Source: Sulfuricurvum sp.
GTDB taxonomy: Bacteria; Campylobacterota; Campylobacteria; Campylobacterales; Sulfurimonadaceae
Direction of reading: 5' to 3'
Assembly: GCF_028681615.1 (NCBI RefSeq)
Contig: NZ_JAQUHV010000009.1
Location: forward strand, 18,199 to 82,198
DNA length: 64,000 nucleotides
This document shows positions 8,532 to 16,912 of the stretch, piece by piece (the stretch's first letter is position 1; each line of letters starts with the position of its first letter). The position numbers were made by a program, and so were the translations under genes. The notes under the pieces are model-generated. The model did no database searches, was not told where the DNA came from, and worked only from the letters and a program-made list of their open reading frames with translations.

Positions 8532-8950
8532 GATAGAATCTCCATAGCACGTCCTGAAGCTATCAGATTGATATGTTCAAGATAGGCCAATGCATCCTTC
8601 ACTGACTGAAGGTTTCGATCTACATAAGTGAGACGCAGATCATTGATCAGTTCAAAGAAATCCTGTACTACCGCATCAGTACTGGTTTTGATCGCAATGC
8701 GTTCTTCCGAGGAGAAAAGCATTTTAAATTCGATAGGTGAGAGAAGTGGAACTTTATTGACCACTACTGTATCGATGACTGCGTCGATAACTGGATTCAC
8801 CCATACTCCATCGATCAGTTCGGCCCCAACAACCGCACTATCCGGTACGTCAGTATTGTAATTTATAGCGATATCCGGGTGGAACAGATCAACGGGGTCC
8901 CCATTTGCGATATCTCTTATTTTTCCGTTTTCAATCCATGCTTTTTTCAT
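8528..8950 (-). CDS. Tail fibre assembly-like protein
   Basis: This 140-residue protein starts MKKAWIENGKIRDIANGD at the ATG at 8948-8950, which has GGAG six bases upstream; the longer frame lacks such a site. The N-terminal 'Ax-I-E-N-G-x-I' and 'DGVWVNP' stretches resemble tail-fibre assembly or fibre-tip accessory proteins. The C-terminal half is helical (about 70-138). It sits right after the glycine-rich fibre gene, where P2-like phages keep the fibre chaperone. Function is inferred mainly from this position. Confidence 0.5.
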   Translation of the reverse strand: MKKAWIENGKIRDIANGDPVDLFHPDIAINYNTDVPDSAVVGAELIDGVWVNPVIDAVIDTVVVNKVPLLSPIEFKMLFSSEERIAIKTSTDAVVQDFFELINDLRLTYVDRNLQSVKDALAYLEHINLIASGRAMEILS

Positions 8951-8960
8951 TGTTTGCTCC

Positions 8961-9899
8961 TTACCATTCAATGATAACTAGACCTTGGCCTGCCATTGAA
9001 CTAGAGCTTGCACCTGCTCCGGCACCGGCTCCTATCCCTCCGTTACCGCCGGAGCTTGATGCCGAGCCTCCACCACCGCCACCGGTTCCTCCTGCGCCGG
9101 CAGCAGTACTTGATGATCCGCCGCCACCACCGCCAATCCCACCGTTATTAATGCCATGTCCTGCACCGCCTCCACCGGTGAACCCGTCAAATGGAAATCT
9201 GATAATTGCATTGATATCATTTAAAGTACCGGCTGCAGCAGATGATATACCTTTAATATCAGGGGCTGGAATTGTGTTTATCGGAAATCCGAACGGGCTT
9301 CCTCCACCTGAATCCGATGTTGTAAATGCACTAACAGAGCCTAAAACACCGCCCCCTCCGGAACAGGCTAAAGCATAGCTTGACCCTCCGTTACCGAGCT
9401 GTGAACCTGCACCGCCTCCGCCAGTGTTATTTGCATTGCCTGAGTTGCCTCCATTTGCTCTGAAGTCACCTCCAATACCAACTCCGCCCATTGCACCTAT
9501 ACCTGATGCTCCTGCACCTCCTCCCGTAGCGGAAATTAAAGACCCGAACGATGATGTCCCTCCTGGAGTAGCAGGGGTAGCAGTTATTCCGGTTATTCCT
9601 CTTGCACCTACAGTGACAGGAAATGTATCCGCTGGATTGACTGTAAAGATACCGTGAGCATACCCTCCGCCACCGCCTCCGGCTCCGCCAGAATATGCCC
9701 CTCCGCCACCACCCACAACACGGACTCTAATCGATGTGATACCGGATGGCACAATAAATGTCCCATTTACGCTGAAAACTGTCCAAAGCCCATGTCCAAA
9801 TTCACCCATATACCCAGCAGGAACTACTTTTGTACCTGCGATTGTTGGTGTATTGAAAATATTTTGTGGGGAAAATTCACCCGATATACTTCTACCCAT
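8961..9899 (-). CDS. Glycine-rich tail fibre/adhesin protein
   Basis: This 312-residue protein has a short N-terminal region (1-65) and then a low-complexity domain dominated by Gly (runs of up to six) mixed with Ser, Ala and Thr, ending GQGLVIIEW. Such domains, with FIVPSGITSIRVRVVGGGGG at the front, are found in phage fibre tips and adhesins, where glycine-rich polyproline II bundles bind the receptor (as in T-even gp38). It is placed between fibre genes in the tail operon. A long proline-rich frame on the opposite strand is only its mirror image. Confidence 0.75.
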   Translation of the reverse strand: MGRSISGEFSPQNIFNTPTIAGTKVVPAGYMGEFGHGLWTVFSVNGTFIVPSGITSIRVRVVGGGGGAYSGGAGGGGGGYAHGIFTVNPADTFPVTVGARGITGITATPATPGGTSSFGSLISATGGGAGASGIGAMGGVGIGGDFRANGGNSGNANNTGGGGAGSQLGNGGSSYALACSGGGGVLGSVSAFTTSDSGGGSPFGFPINTIPAPDIKGISSAAAGTLNDINAIIRFPFDGFTGGGGAGHGINNGGIGGGGGGSSSTAAGAGGTGGGGGGSASSSGGNGGIGAGAGAGASSSSMAGQGLVIIEW

Positions 9900-10216
9900 T
9901 ACACAACCTCCTCAAACCCGTGAATTCTCACGCTAATACCAGTTGATGATGCATAACATACGATTTTCTCATTCTCTCCGCATACGATTCCGCTGCGCTC
10001 TAAAACACCGTTTGCCGGGATTGGCGCATCATATTCGACATATTCTGCATTTGTAGGAACATCGGTAGAAGCTATCGCCATGCGAACCTTCACCTGTACT
10101 GATGATCGGTTTACAAATCCGGCGTTTATAGTCGATACTTTTCCGACGGGTACTGTATAAACTTTCGTGTTTGTTGTTGCCGCTAAATCGGCGTTACCAA
10201 GTCTTCCACTCGCCAT
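9899..10216 (-). CDS. Tail fibre-associated hypothetical protein
   Basis: A 105-residue beta-rich protein, with MASGRLGNADLAATTNTKVY at its N-terminus and VSTINAGFVNRSSVQVKVR in the middle. Proteins of this kind are common among fibre genes of contractile-tail phages and are probably fibre subunits or collars. The start codon directly overlaps the stop of the fibre gene before it. No enzymatic motif is seen. Confidence 0.6.
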   Translation of the reverse strand: MASGRLGNADLAATTNTKVYTVPVGKVSTINAGFVNRSSVQVKVRMAIASTDVPTNAEYVEYDAPIPANGVLERSGIVCGENEKIVCYASSTGISVRIHGFEEVV

Positions 10217-10806
10217 TAAATGCCTCCGATAAAATAAGATTTAGGATTGATATTATGTTTGTGATCTATAAGAGCATATATGGCATCTGCATCGCTCTGA
10301 GTCAAATACTGTGGATGCGGATCAACTTTATTTTCATGATCAAGAATAGATTGATTCACATAGGAAATTGTTGCGGTTACAACTGACGCATCTATTTGTA
10401 TCGTCACATTTGCTGCGTTTCCGACGGATAAGATCATCTTCACATATAGATCACGCCCGGCACTCTCGATCGGTGTCGGTTTATAGATCTCGGGGTACGA
10501 AGCTACCGCAAAGAGCGTTCCGTCGGTTAGGATGACACCGACTTCACGCACCGTAAACCCTCCTATATCAGGAGGAATCGTGCTCTCGATCACTACCCAT
10601 TCAGGATGAACTGCATCGGTCGAAATGCCATTGATCGCGCGGTGATGTACCTCATGCGTCAGTGCGGTTTGCGCCGGATCAGGGACGATGATCGATCCAT
10701 TCCCATCACCATAAGCGATATGAGTGATCGTGACAGGCGTTCCACCTGATTGAGCAGCGGCAAGTGCTGCCAAACCTGCATTAGTGATTACTGTTGAATA
10801 ACTCAT
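10216..10806 (-). CDS. H: Tail fibre N-terminal protein (P2 gpH-like, baseplate-attachment domain)
   Basis: This 196-residue protein matches the N-terminal attachment domain of P2-type fibre gpH: MSYSTVITNAGLAALAAAQ, then ITHIAYGDG and the PDIGGFTVREVGVILTDGTLFAVASYP segment. P2 gpH is several times longer, so here the fibre appears split: this short protein docks on the baseplate and the two downstream genes supply the rest. The last part, LDHENKVDPHPQYLTQSDA, is a 'D-P-H-P-Q-Y' collagen/fibre repeat often seen at such junctions. Confidence 0.85.
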   Translation of the reverse strand: MSYSTVITNAGLAALAAAQSGGTPVTITHIAYGDGNGSIIVPDPAQTALTHEVHHRAINGISTDAVHPEWVVIESTIPPDIGGFTVREVGVILTDGTLFAVASYPEIYKPTPIESAGRDLYVKMILSVGNAANVTIQIDASVVTATISYVNQSILDHENKVDPHPQYLTQSDADAIYALIDHKHNINPKSYFIGGI

Positions 10807-11348
10807 ACTGCCTCCGGATATAGGGTTGTCGTCTCAGAACTGATCACCACCATCGCCATGTAAGGCGTGTTTTCTGATCGCGAAACTGAAGCCCCCACCG
10901 ATGTCAGGTGTGATCGCACCGGCTTAACCGGAAACACCACCTGTTCAACCAAACTAAGATCACGCATGTCGTATCCGACATCGGGGACATCGACGACTAT
11001 TTTGAACGTATGGACGTCCATCCCCGTCGTTTGATGCCATTCGGTAATCGTCGGTGTCAGCCCGATAGAATTGACCGCAAGATTGACCGCCCAGCGTGTC
11101 CCTTTGTGCCGCTTGATATCAATAGATGAGGCTATAAGGCGGCGCTTATCTGCTTCACTGAGCGCATCACTCCAAAAATCGACGCTGTAAAAGTTCGCCA
11201 ATACCGGCAAAAATCGAGCATCACAGCGAGACGGGTCGAGCAGTGGAGCCATCCATAAACTCTGGAATAATCGATCATGCACCTCTTGGGATACGAGATC
11301 AAGGTTATGCTCCTCTTGGGTATAGGGTGGTGGGATTAAATCAGCCAA
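10803..11348 (-). CDS. I: Tail protein I (P2 gpI, baseplate wedge)
   Basis: A 181-residue P2 gpI-family protein. It starts MADLIPPPYTQEEHNLDLVSQ and has the conserved LPVLANFYSVDFWSDALSEA and RHKGTRWAVNLAVNSIGL segments. It joins gpJ in the baseplate wedge and holds the fibre. It overlaps gpJ by 8 nt and gpH by 4 nt. Confidence 0.88.
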   Translation of the reverse strand: MADLIPPPYTQEEHNLDLVSQEVHDRLFQSLWMAPLLDPSRCDARFLPVLANFYSVDFWSDALSEADKRRLIASSIDIKRHKGTRWAVNLAVNSIGLTPTITEWHQTTGMDVHTFKIVVDVPDVGYDMRDLSLVEQVVFPVKPVRSHLTSVGASVSRSENTPYMAMVVISSETTTLYPEAV

Positions 11349-12408
11349 TAGACACCTCCACTAAAGATGAGATTGCAACCTCTGACGCACTAACGGTAAC
11401 ATTCGCTGTCGGAGCGATCAGCTGCACGTCTATTACCCCATCGACGGACAGTGCCGAAATGATCATCGATAGCGTGACGCTATGTCCGATTCGAATACTG
11501 TTTAGTCGTTCCCTCAAACGGGACTCTGCAGCTGATAATGTCGATGGAGCATCAGCAAGCGGATCGAGAATCAAGACTGCATTAACATTGAAATTTACGA
11601 CTGTTGCGGCAGCTACAAAAACCGAATCGGTAAGCGGTCGTACACGATCAGCACTTAGTGTATCTTCAACACGGGTAATCATTGCTGCATCGACACCAAC
11701 AATACTATGCAGTAAGACATCTACATATCCGGGAACTGCACTCGATACAGATACATCATCGATTCGCTCATCGGCACGGATTGCCCATGCTTTATAGCTG
11801 TTAATACTACCCGCTGTTGTCTGATCTTCAAACGCAAGGGCAATTCGTTCTCTTAGTTCAGAATCACTCTCTGGATTGCTTCCATTTGAAAATGCAGTAG
11901 TCTGTTCTACCGAACTCAAATATGCTTTAGGAACCATCGTTGCTGAAATCAGCGCATCACTGGAAGCGGAATAGATTTGTAGTTCTGCTGTTCCGGAAAC
12001 TTCGAGTGATCCAGTAGGAATTGTTACAGTACCCAGCAGAATCGATGTGCTTCCATCATTATTTATCATCTCAAGCCCGGATTCAAGTACATAGTCATAT
12101 CCTAAAACTGTATTGATCGTGAATTTGACCGTGGCGGTAGGTTTTGATCCTGGTAAACGTGTAATCCAAAAAAACGCCGCAATGAAATCTAGGTTTTCAG
12201 CCGTAGCAGATTGCCAAAAGCTACCGGCAATCTGAGCATTAAAGTGAGTCCGTAAAAGCAGTTCACGATAAGCGAATGCTTCAAGTACCGGCATGATCGT
12301 GTCGGATTCATTGGGGACATATTCAGGAACGATACCCTGATAGATCGTGACCATATTTTCTTTGATAGTTTCAAAGGTTTTGATCTCGCACATCGGAGGA
12401 ATAATCAT
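11341..12408 (-). CDS. J: Baseplate assembly protein J
   Basis: A 355-residue gpJ-family wedge protein, with the N-terminal VPNESDTIMPVLEAFAYRELLLR and central GSNPESDSELRERIALAFEDQ and TAGSINSYKAWA stretches, typical of baseplate J proteins across Mu, P2 and T4 (gp6-like). It forms the ring that connects wedge and tube. It lies between W and I as in P2. Confidence 0.92.
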   Translation of the reverse strand: MIIPPMCEIKTFETIKENMVTIYQGIVPEYVPNESDTIMPVLEAFAYRELLLRTHFNAQIAGSFWQSATAENLDFIAAFFWITRLPGSKPTATVKFTINTVLGYDYVLESGLEMINNDGSTSILLGTVTIPTGSLEVSGTAELQIYSASSDALISATMVPKAYLSSVEQTTAFSNGSNPESDSELRERIALAFEDQTTAGSINSYKAWAIRADERIDDVSVSSAVPGYVDVLLHSIVGVDAAMITRVEDTLSADRVRPLTDSVFVAAATVVNFNVNAVLILDPLADAPSTLSAAESRLRERLNSIRIGHSVTLSMIISALSVDGVIDVQLIAPTANVTVSASEVAISSLVEVSIG

Positions 12409-12683
12409 TATGCTACCCCCGTTATCGTGTCACCGTTGGACAGAGTAATAGTAAATCCGAACTTACCGTTGACTGCATCGAGTGATGTCAGTTCCGCTTT
12501 GCTAACTTTGACATCTTCCCACTTCTCAATCGCCTCTTTAGAGTACTTTGCAAACAAAAGTCGAGTCTCTTGATTAAATTGGCGATCACGCAGTTTGTAG
12601 AGCTCCGATCCATACGTCGGCATACCGACCCGCTCGCCGAGCCGTGTTGTCAAAATACGGGTAATGCGTTGTGCTCGGTTCAT
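12408..12683 (-). CDS. W: Baseplate protein W (gp25-like)
   Basis: A 91-residue protein of the gpW/T4 gp25 family: RITRILTTRLGERVGMPTYGS, then LRDRQFNQETRLLF. It nucleates sheath polymerisation at the baseplate. It overlaps gpV by 4 nt at its start and gpJ by 1 nt at its end. Confidence 0.9.
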   Translation of the reverse strand: MNRAQRITRILTTRLGERVGMPTYGSELYKLRDRQFNQETRLLFAKYSKEAIEKWEDVKVSKAELTSLDAVNGKFGFTITLSNGDTITGVA

Positions 12684-13213
12684 GGACGTACTCCCGTATC
12701 TGATGGTCCGGAAGTAACACCTGTATGAACATGGTCTGACAATGACCCTTTTTCATCGGTGATGGTTCCGCTCACATTCAGGTTTCCATTTATGGTTACG
12801 TTTCCGGTGATGGCAGTATTTGCCGTCACAGTGATTCCGGATGGAGCAGTAATATCAATCGATCCACTGGCATCGATAGTGAGCACTTTGGCTGTCACAT
12901 CATAGGTGATTATGGTTCCGTCTGAGAACTCGACAATAGAAGTGTGATCGTTGGCAGATGTCGGCTCTTTGAGGTCTTTATTGAAGATAGATCCAAGTAC
13001 TATACCGCTATCTCCTTCACCGAACGGGGAGAGTACAATTACCTGCTCACCGACTTTTGGAGGTATCCATACACGGATATGAGAGTTTGAAACCATTTTA
13101 TACGGAATCCAATCCGTAACCCGCTCAAAGATTTGAACACGCACAAGTGCTTTACCATCCGGATCGATATTTACGATAGTTCCAAGTTGGATTAAATTAT
13201 CAGTGCTTGGCAT
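12680..13213 (-). CDS. V: Baseplate assembly protein V (tail spike)
   Basis: A 177-residue gpV-like spike protein. Residues 1-85 form the OB-fold hub, with LGTIVNIDPDGKALVRVQ and VGEQVIVLSPFGEGDSGIVLG. Residues 100-150 are repeated beta-strand segments (the triple beta-helix, with T/I/V-rich repeats such as AITGNVTINGNLNVSG). The C-terminal tip has SDHVHTGVTSG with an HxH-type pattern that may bind a metal, as in P2 gpV. It pierces the outer membrane. Confidence 0.9.
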   Translation of the reverse strand: MPSTDNLIQLGTIVNIDPDGKALVRVQIFERVTDWIPYKMVSNSHIRVWIPPKVGEQVIVLSPFGEGDSGIVLGSIFNKDLKEPTSANDHTSIVEFSDGTIITYDVTAKVLTIDASGSIDITAPSGITVTANTAITGNVTINGNLNVSGTITDEKGSLSDHVHTGVTSGPSDTGVRP

Positions 13214-13442
13214 GCTCGCTTCTTTTAATCAGATGGTTTTTTATAATTTCAGGATCAGCCACTTCAAGAACTATCGCCTCAAGGAGATCGATCTGCTTTT
13301 GTTGAGCAGTGATGATGATTTTTAGCTCTCCAATTTGGATTTGTTGATTTTTGATTGTTATGTAAGCAGCTCTTAGAAGAGGAATGATAACTACGGCTAA
13401 CACCAATTGTATGAGTGGCAACCATCTATTCAACTCTTCCAT
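13200..13442 (-). CDS. Small membrane protein with coiled coil
   Basis: An 80-residue protein with one N-terminal membrane helix (about residues 7-28) followed by a coiled coil (30-60) and a charged tail. It is the first gene of the leftward tail operon and overlaps gpV by 14 nt. It resembles small holin/antiholin or spanin-like proteins in shape only; I cannot assign a function. Confidence 0.55.
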   Translation of the reverse strand: MEELNRWLPLIQLVLAVVIIPLLRAAYITIKNQQIQIGELKIIITAQQKQIDLLEAIVLEVADPEIIKNHLIKRSEHAKH

Positions 13443-13625
13443 TCAGCCATCCTTTTTTTATGTCAGCCGAATGATGCCGGAAGCGCGTTCCGGTTTTCTA
13501 TTCAACTCCTTGTTTCATCTTCTTGTTTCATGGGGGTGAGTGGCAGGGTGGGAGAGTAGGGCGATACTATACGGCTGACAATTCGAAATTTGCAAGAATC
13601 GACAATATTAAAATAAGGAGTCCAT
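13443..13625. promoter_or_regulatory. Divergent late-promoter region between tail and head modules
   Basis: The tail operon leaves to the left and the head operon to the right from this 183-bp gap, so both promoters must lie here. A perfect 9-bp inverted repeat, TGTCAGCCG (13461-13469) and CGGCTGACA (13572-13580), frames the gap and could be paired activator sites for the phage Mor/C protein. Between them a hairpin CCGGAA-GCGCG-TTCCGG followed by TTTT (13477-13497) looks like a rightward terminator, which would insulate the head genes. The activator is an inference. Confidence 0.55.
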
Positions 13626-14069
13626 GTGATCGCAGTATTTCAAAACGCTCTTATCGAATATTTGAAAACTGCCGGTTTCAATACCAAAGACTATTTTGGA
13701 GAGTTTGCCCGTCCGAGTGAAGCCAAACTGCTCAAAACATTCTTACCGGGAATCATGGTCGATTTTGTCGATTCAAAACCTGATGGACTCCAGAGAGAAA
13801 ACGTGACTTTTTCTTTATATATCGTTCACGCTACCTACTCAAAACAAGAGAACCTACGAACACAAACCGACCTCACCTTATTGGACTATATTTGGTCAAT
13901 TCGAAAATTGATCATCCGAAAATCGATAGGCGGATCCGACCCGATAGAGATCACCCGGATTAAGAAGATATACGACGATGCAAAAGACTCCGCATATTTG
14001 ACCGTCTATCAGATGGTAATCACTGCAACACTCAATGATCCAACCCCACTCGACGAGGAAATAGAATGA
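13626..14069 (+). CDS. DUF1834 (Mu gp37-like) tail terminator-type protein
   Basis: A 147-residue protein resembling Mu gp37 (DUF1834): starts MIAVFQNALIEYLKTAG, has a central VTFSLYIVHATYSKQEN strand region and ends VYQMVITATLNDPT. It begins at GTG (13626) with AAGGAG six bases upstream; the ATG two bases earlier is followed at once by a stop. It would cap the tail tube or connect it to the head. It is the first gene of the head block, overlapping the next by 4 nt. Confidence 0.7.
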   Translation: MIAVFQNALIEYLKTAGFNTKDYFGEFARPSEAKLLKTFLPGIMVDFVDSKPDGLQRENVTFSLYIVHATYSKQENLRTQTDLTLLDYIWSIRKLIIRKSIGGSDPIEITRIKKIYDDAKDSAYLTVYQMVITATLNDPTPLDEEIE

Positions 14070-14959
14070 AAAACAAAATGCTTATGATCGCCCTTAGTAC
14101 TGCAGGAGCTACAGCCAATACGGATTATTTCGTACTCAAAGCTTCTATTGATATCACAAAGACTGCACCGTGGCAAAAAATCGGAGTAAGCGGTAAATGG
14201 AACGGACATTCAGGTGGCACGTTCGAGATGAATCAAAATATCTTTGAACAGATGGTTTCCAATTATGAGCGCGGTGGTATCGATATCGTATGCGACTATG
14301 AACATCAAACATTATGGGGTGATATTGCTCCTGCTTCCGGGTGGATTTTAAAAGAACCAATCTCACTTAAAGCAGAGAACGGAGAGCTATTCGCATTGAT
14401 CAAATGGACGGATAAAGCAAAAGAGATGATCGCTAATGGTGAGTACCGTTACCTCTCCCCGGTGTTTGCACCCAACACGCTATCACAAACGGATGCAAGC
14501 AACATCGGGTGGACACTCCATTCGGTCGCGCTTACCAATAAACCGTTCCTCGAAGAGCTCGGAGAGGTACGACTTAACAAACTCACACAGACCAACCACA
14601 CAAAGGAGGAAGGAACAATGACAAAAGAAGAAGAGGCGGTGCTCACAGCTGAAAATGAAAAGCTTAAAGCTGAAAACGAAGCGCTAAAAACTGAAAACGA
14701 AAAACATGCAGATGCTCAGGCGGAAGCAAAAGTAGAGGCGGCAATCGCAGCCAAAAAACTGCACCCGGATCAAAAAGAATCGGCGTTAAAAATGTGTAAA
14801 GCAGATCCGGCAGGATTTGATACGTTTATGAGTACTGCCAAACCGATGATCCAAGTACCTGGTGATGATATGTTCGATAATAAAAACAACAATGGCGGAG
14901 CAGCTAAAGGTGAGCTATCACCTGAAGAAATTAAAGCCGCTACGGGAGATAATCAATGA
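14066..14959 (+). CDS. I: Mu protease I-like capsid maturation protease with scaffold tail
   Basis: This 297-residue protein matches the Mu gpI family. The N-terminal half is the protease: QKIGVSGKWNGHSGGTFEM, then VCDYEHQTL near residue 78 (the His of this family), YRYLSPVFA and an IGWTLHSVALTNKPFL stretch. From residue 185 on it turns into a Lys/Glu-rich coiled coil, the scaffold part. An AGGAGG site 8 nt before an internal in-frame ATG would release the scaffold as a separate protein, as in Mu I/Z. Role: prohead assembly and scaffold removal. Confidence 0.85.
   Translation: MKNKMLMIALSTAGATANTDYFVLKASIDITKTAPWQKIGVSGKWNGHSGGTFEMNQNIFEQMVSNYERGGIDIVCDYEHQTLWGDIAPASGWILKEPISLKAENGELFALIKWTDKAKEMIANGEYRYLSPVFAPNTLSQTDASNIGWTLHSVALTNKPFLEELGEVRLNKLTQTNHTKEEGTMTKEEEAVLTAENEKLKAENEALKTENEKHADAQAEAKVEAAIAAKKLHPDQKESALKMCKADPAGFDTFMSTAKPMIQVPGDDMFDNKNNNGGAAKGELSPEEIKAATGDNQ
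14618..14959 (+). CDS. Z: Internal in-frame scaffold protein (Mu Z-like)
   Basis: An ATG at 14618 inside gene I has a near-perfect ribosome site (AGGAGG, 14604-14609) with 8-nt spacing, unusually strong for a site within a coding region. It gives a 113-residue product that begins MTKEEEAVLTAENEKLKAEN and is mostly charged coiled coil with a Gly/Asn-rich tail. Mu makes its scaffold Z in just this way from gene I. The evidence is the site plus precedent; expression is inferred. Confidence 0.7.
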   Translation: MTKEEEAVLTAENEKLKAENEALKTENEKHADAQAEAKVEAAIAAKKLHPDQKESALKMCKADPAGFDTFMSTAKPMIQVPGDDMFDNKNNNGGAAKGELSPEEIKAATGDNQ

Positions 14960-15402
14960 TTTATACACGTCCACCGATCGTCGATGAAGTCATCGTCAAA
15001 AAAGAACGCGTTATTTATGCAACGGTAAATGTACCGCTTATTGTTGTTGAAGGGGATGAATATTTCATCGGTAAAGTTCTATCTTCTACAGATGGAGGTC
15101 AGACTTTTGATGCTATCCCTGAAGCATGGGTAGCCGGGTCATACGATAGCACTCAGGTTGTATCGCATAACAATCATACGTTTACATCACTTATTGATTT
15201 CAATGATGTCGAACCGGGAACCGATCCGCTCAAATGGGAAGATAACGGTGTATGGGATGCTAACGGTATCCTGATTGAAAACATCGATGTCACTGGTATG
15301 GCATCCGTTATGATCACAGGTGTTGCAGTAGAGAACAAACTACTCGGCTACGATTCGGCAATGCGTCATACATTGTTCAAAAACAAAATCACAATGCAAT
15401 AA
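14956..15402 (+). CDS. Head decoration-like protein
   Basis: A 148-residue beta-rich protein between protease/scaffold and the major capsid protein, where decoration proteins usually lie. It ends with GVAVENKLLGYDSAMRHTLF, reminiscent of lambda gpD-type proteins (the 'head decoration' family), and carries a carbohydrate-binding-like FDAIPEAWVAGSYDSTQVVSHNN region that is W-x-x-G-S-Y-rich. It overlaps gene I by 4 nt. I am fairly sure it is structural and less sure of the family. Confidence 0.5.
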   Translation: MIYTRPPIVDEVIVKKERVIYATVNVPLIVVEGDEYFIGKVLSSTDGGQTFDAIPEAWVAGSYDSTQVVSHNNHTFTSLIDFNDVEPGTDPLKWEDNGVWDANGILIENIDVTGMASVMITGVAVENKLLGYDSAMRHTLFKNKITMQ

Positions 15403-15411
15403 GGATAAACA

Positions 15412-16386
15412 ATGACAGCAGCAGAAGCAGCAGCACGTTGGAATGTTAAAAATACAACAAAAACATTGTCTCAGATGAAAGTGACGAGTACACCGATCTT
15501 TGATAAGTACTTCAGAAATAAAGCTCATGGGATTTTAGGTAGTACAACTACTATCAAAATTATGAAAGGTTCAGGGATGATCCTTCAGTCGGTAGCTCCG
15601 GATGCAGAGCACTTGATCCATGAACGCCCGACTCTATTTGAAATTGCGGTCAAGCTTCCGCGTTTTGCACTTGAAAATAATATCAGCGCATCTACGCTCA
15701 ATGAGATTTCAAGCTTGGATGATCCATCCCAGCCGATTCAACTTGCTTCAGAAGTTGGAACTATCCAAAAAGAGCATCGCCTTAGCTTCGATACTACGAT
15801 TGAATATATGTCTACCGGAGCACTCTTCGGTAAAGTAATGGATGGTACAGGTAAAACACTCTTCGAGTTTGCTTCAACCCGTCCTCAGGTCGAGTTTAAA
15901 ACCGGTAAAAAGTTACTTGATTCAATCACTGAAATTGATGATGCTATGGTTGAAGAGTTGGGAATGAATCCGGGCTATGTCATTAAATGTGGGCGCGGAT
16001 TTTATAACCATGTCATGGCGTTAGCGGAAGCAGAAGATCTATTTACCAAAAAACTCGCCTCTATCGTTACAGAGGGTGAGACGATCTTCCTAGTTGTTCA
16101 CGGTCGACGTTTTGAAGCATACACAGTGAAATATCAAAATACTCAAGGGCAACTTGTAACTTATGTAGGTACCAATGAGATGGCAGCTATTCCAAACAGT
16201 GATACGTTCACCGATTGTATCTATGGTCGTGCAGATCATACGGCAGCAGTTAAAAGCCCTCCGACCCTTTTCTTTGGATCTACCGAAGAACTTCCAAAAG
16301 GTCGAGGCGTATCAGTATTAAGCGAAACAAAACCGCTCCCGGTATGTCTCAATCCAAACGCAGTCATTCGCGGCAAAAAACTCTAA
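15412..16386 (+). CDS. Major capsid protein (lambda gpE family)
   Basis: This 324-residue protein resembles the lambda gpE capsid family (phage major capsid E): HIRERPT-like 'HLIHERPTLFEIAVKLPRF', a middle 'GKTLFEF' and 'FKTGKKLLDSI' region, and the C-terminal LSETKPLPVCLNPNAVI, matching the family's usual 'S-x-P-L-P-V-x-x-x-P-N-A' ending. It forms the HK97-fold shell. It lies right after the decoration-like gene. This capsid differs from Mu's own gpT, so the head module appears mixed. Confidence 0.85.
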   Translation: MTAAEAAARWNVKNTTKTLSQMKVTSTPIFDKYFRNKAHGILGSTTTIKIMKGSGMILQSVAPDAEHLIHERPTLFEIAVKLPRFALENNISASTLNEISSLDDPSQPIQLASEVGTIQKEHRLSFDTTIEYMSTGALFGKVMDGTGKTLFEFASTRPQVEFKTGKKLLDSITEIDDAMVEELGMNPGYVIKCGRGFYNHVMALAEAEDLFTKKLASIVTEGETIFLVVHGRRFEAYTVKYQNTQGQLVTYVGTNEMAAIPNSDTFTDCIYGRADHTAAVKSPPTLFFGSTEELPKGRGVSVLSETKPLPVCLNPNAVIRGKKL

Positions 16387-16528
16387 TCGCTTTCCCCTTT
16401 TGGGGATAAGCATGTAAATAGCCCTAAAAACGTTTTAAGTCTTAATCCGCGTCATTTATCGCCGAAAAGGTTTAAAACGTTTCTACGCGATTTTAAACAC
16501 CTATTAAACACTACTATGAGAGGGTCAC

Positions 16529-16912
16529 ATGATTACTATCGCAGACTTAAAAAAAGAACTCAGTACTACAGAGCTGACCCAACTAAGTGACCTCAATGGA
16601 ACCGGCACTGTCGATACTACAGTAGTAGATGAAGCCATTAACGATGCGATAGCCTTTATCTCTTCATTTCTCGTCATTCCCTCAAATCCAACACCATTCC
16701 TAAAAACCATCGCCGTCGATCTCGCCATCTACGAACTCAGAAAGCTTCACGACCTCCACGATCCGAAAGATCGCAAAGAGATCGAATCAGCTCTGACGAA
16801 AATGGGCAAAGGGACGATCCCGACAACGATGAGCGAACCGCAAAAGCCTAAAGGCCATAGCAGTGCATTCCGTCATGGTGTCAAACCAGTTGATTTTGGA
16901 GGGTTTCGCTGA
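16529..16912 (+). CDS. DUF1320 (Mu gp36-like) head completion protein
   Basis: A 127-residue protein similar to Mu gp36: MITIADLKKELSTTELTQLSD, then VVDEAINDAIAFISSFL and LKTIAVDLAIYELRKLHD. It is a head-tail connector adaptor. The 142-bp gap before it (16387-16528) holds only a weak CCCC-TTTT-GGGG hairpin and A/T-rich sequence. GAGGG precedes the start codon. Confidence 0.8.
   Translation: MITIADLKKELSTTELTQLSDLNGTGTVDTTVVDEAINDAIAFISSFLVIPSNPTPFLKTIAVDLAIYELRKLHDLHDPKDRKEIESALTKMGKGTIPTTMSEPQKPKGHSSAFRHGVKPVDFGGFR

Noticed and set aside
8905..9378. A long proline-rich frame on the plus strand opposite the glycine-rich fibre gene
   Set aside because: Poly-Gly codons (GGN) read as Pro (CCN) on the opposite strand; it has no ribosome site and lies inside a tightly packed minus-strand operon.
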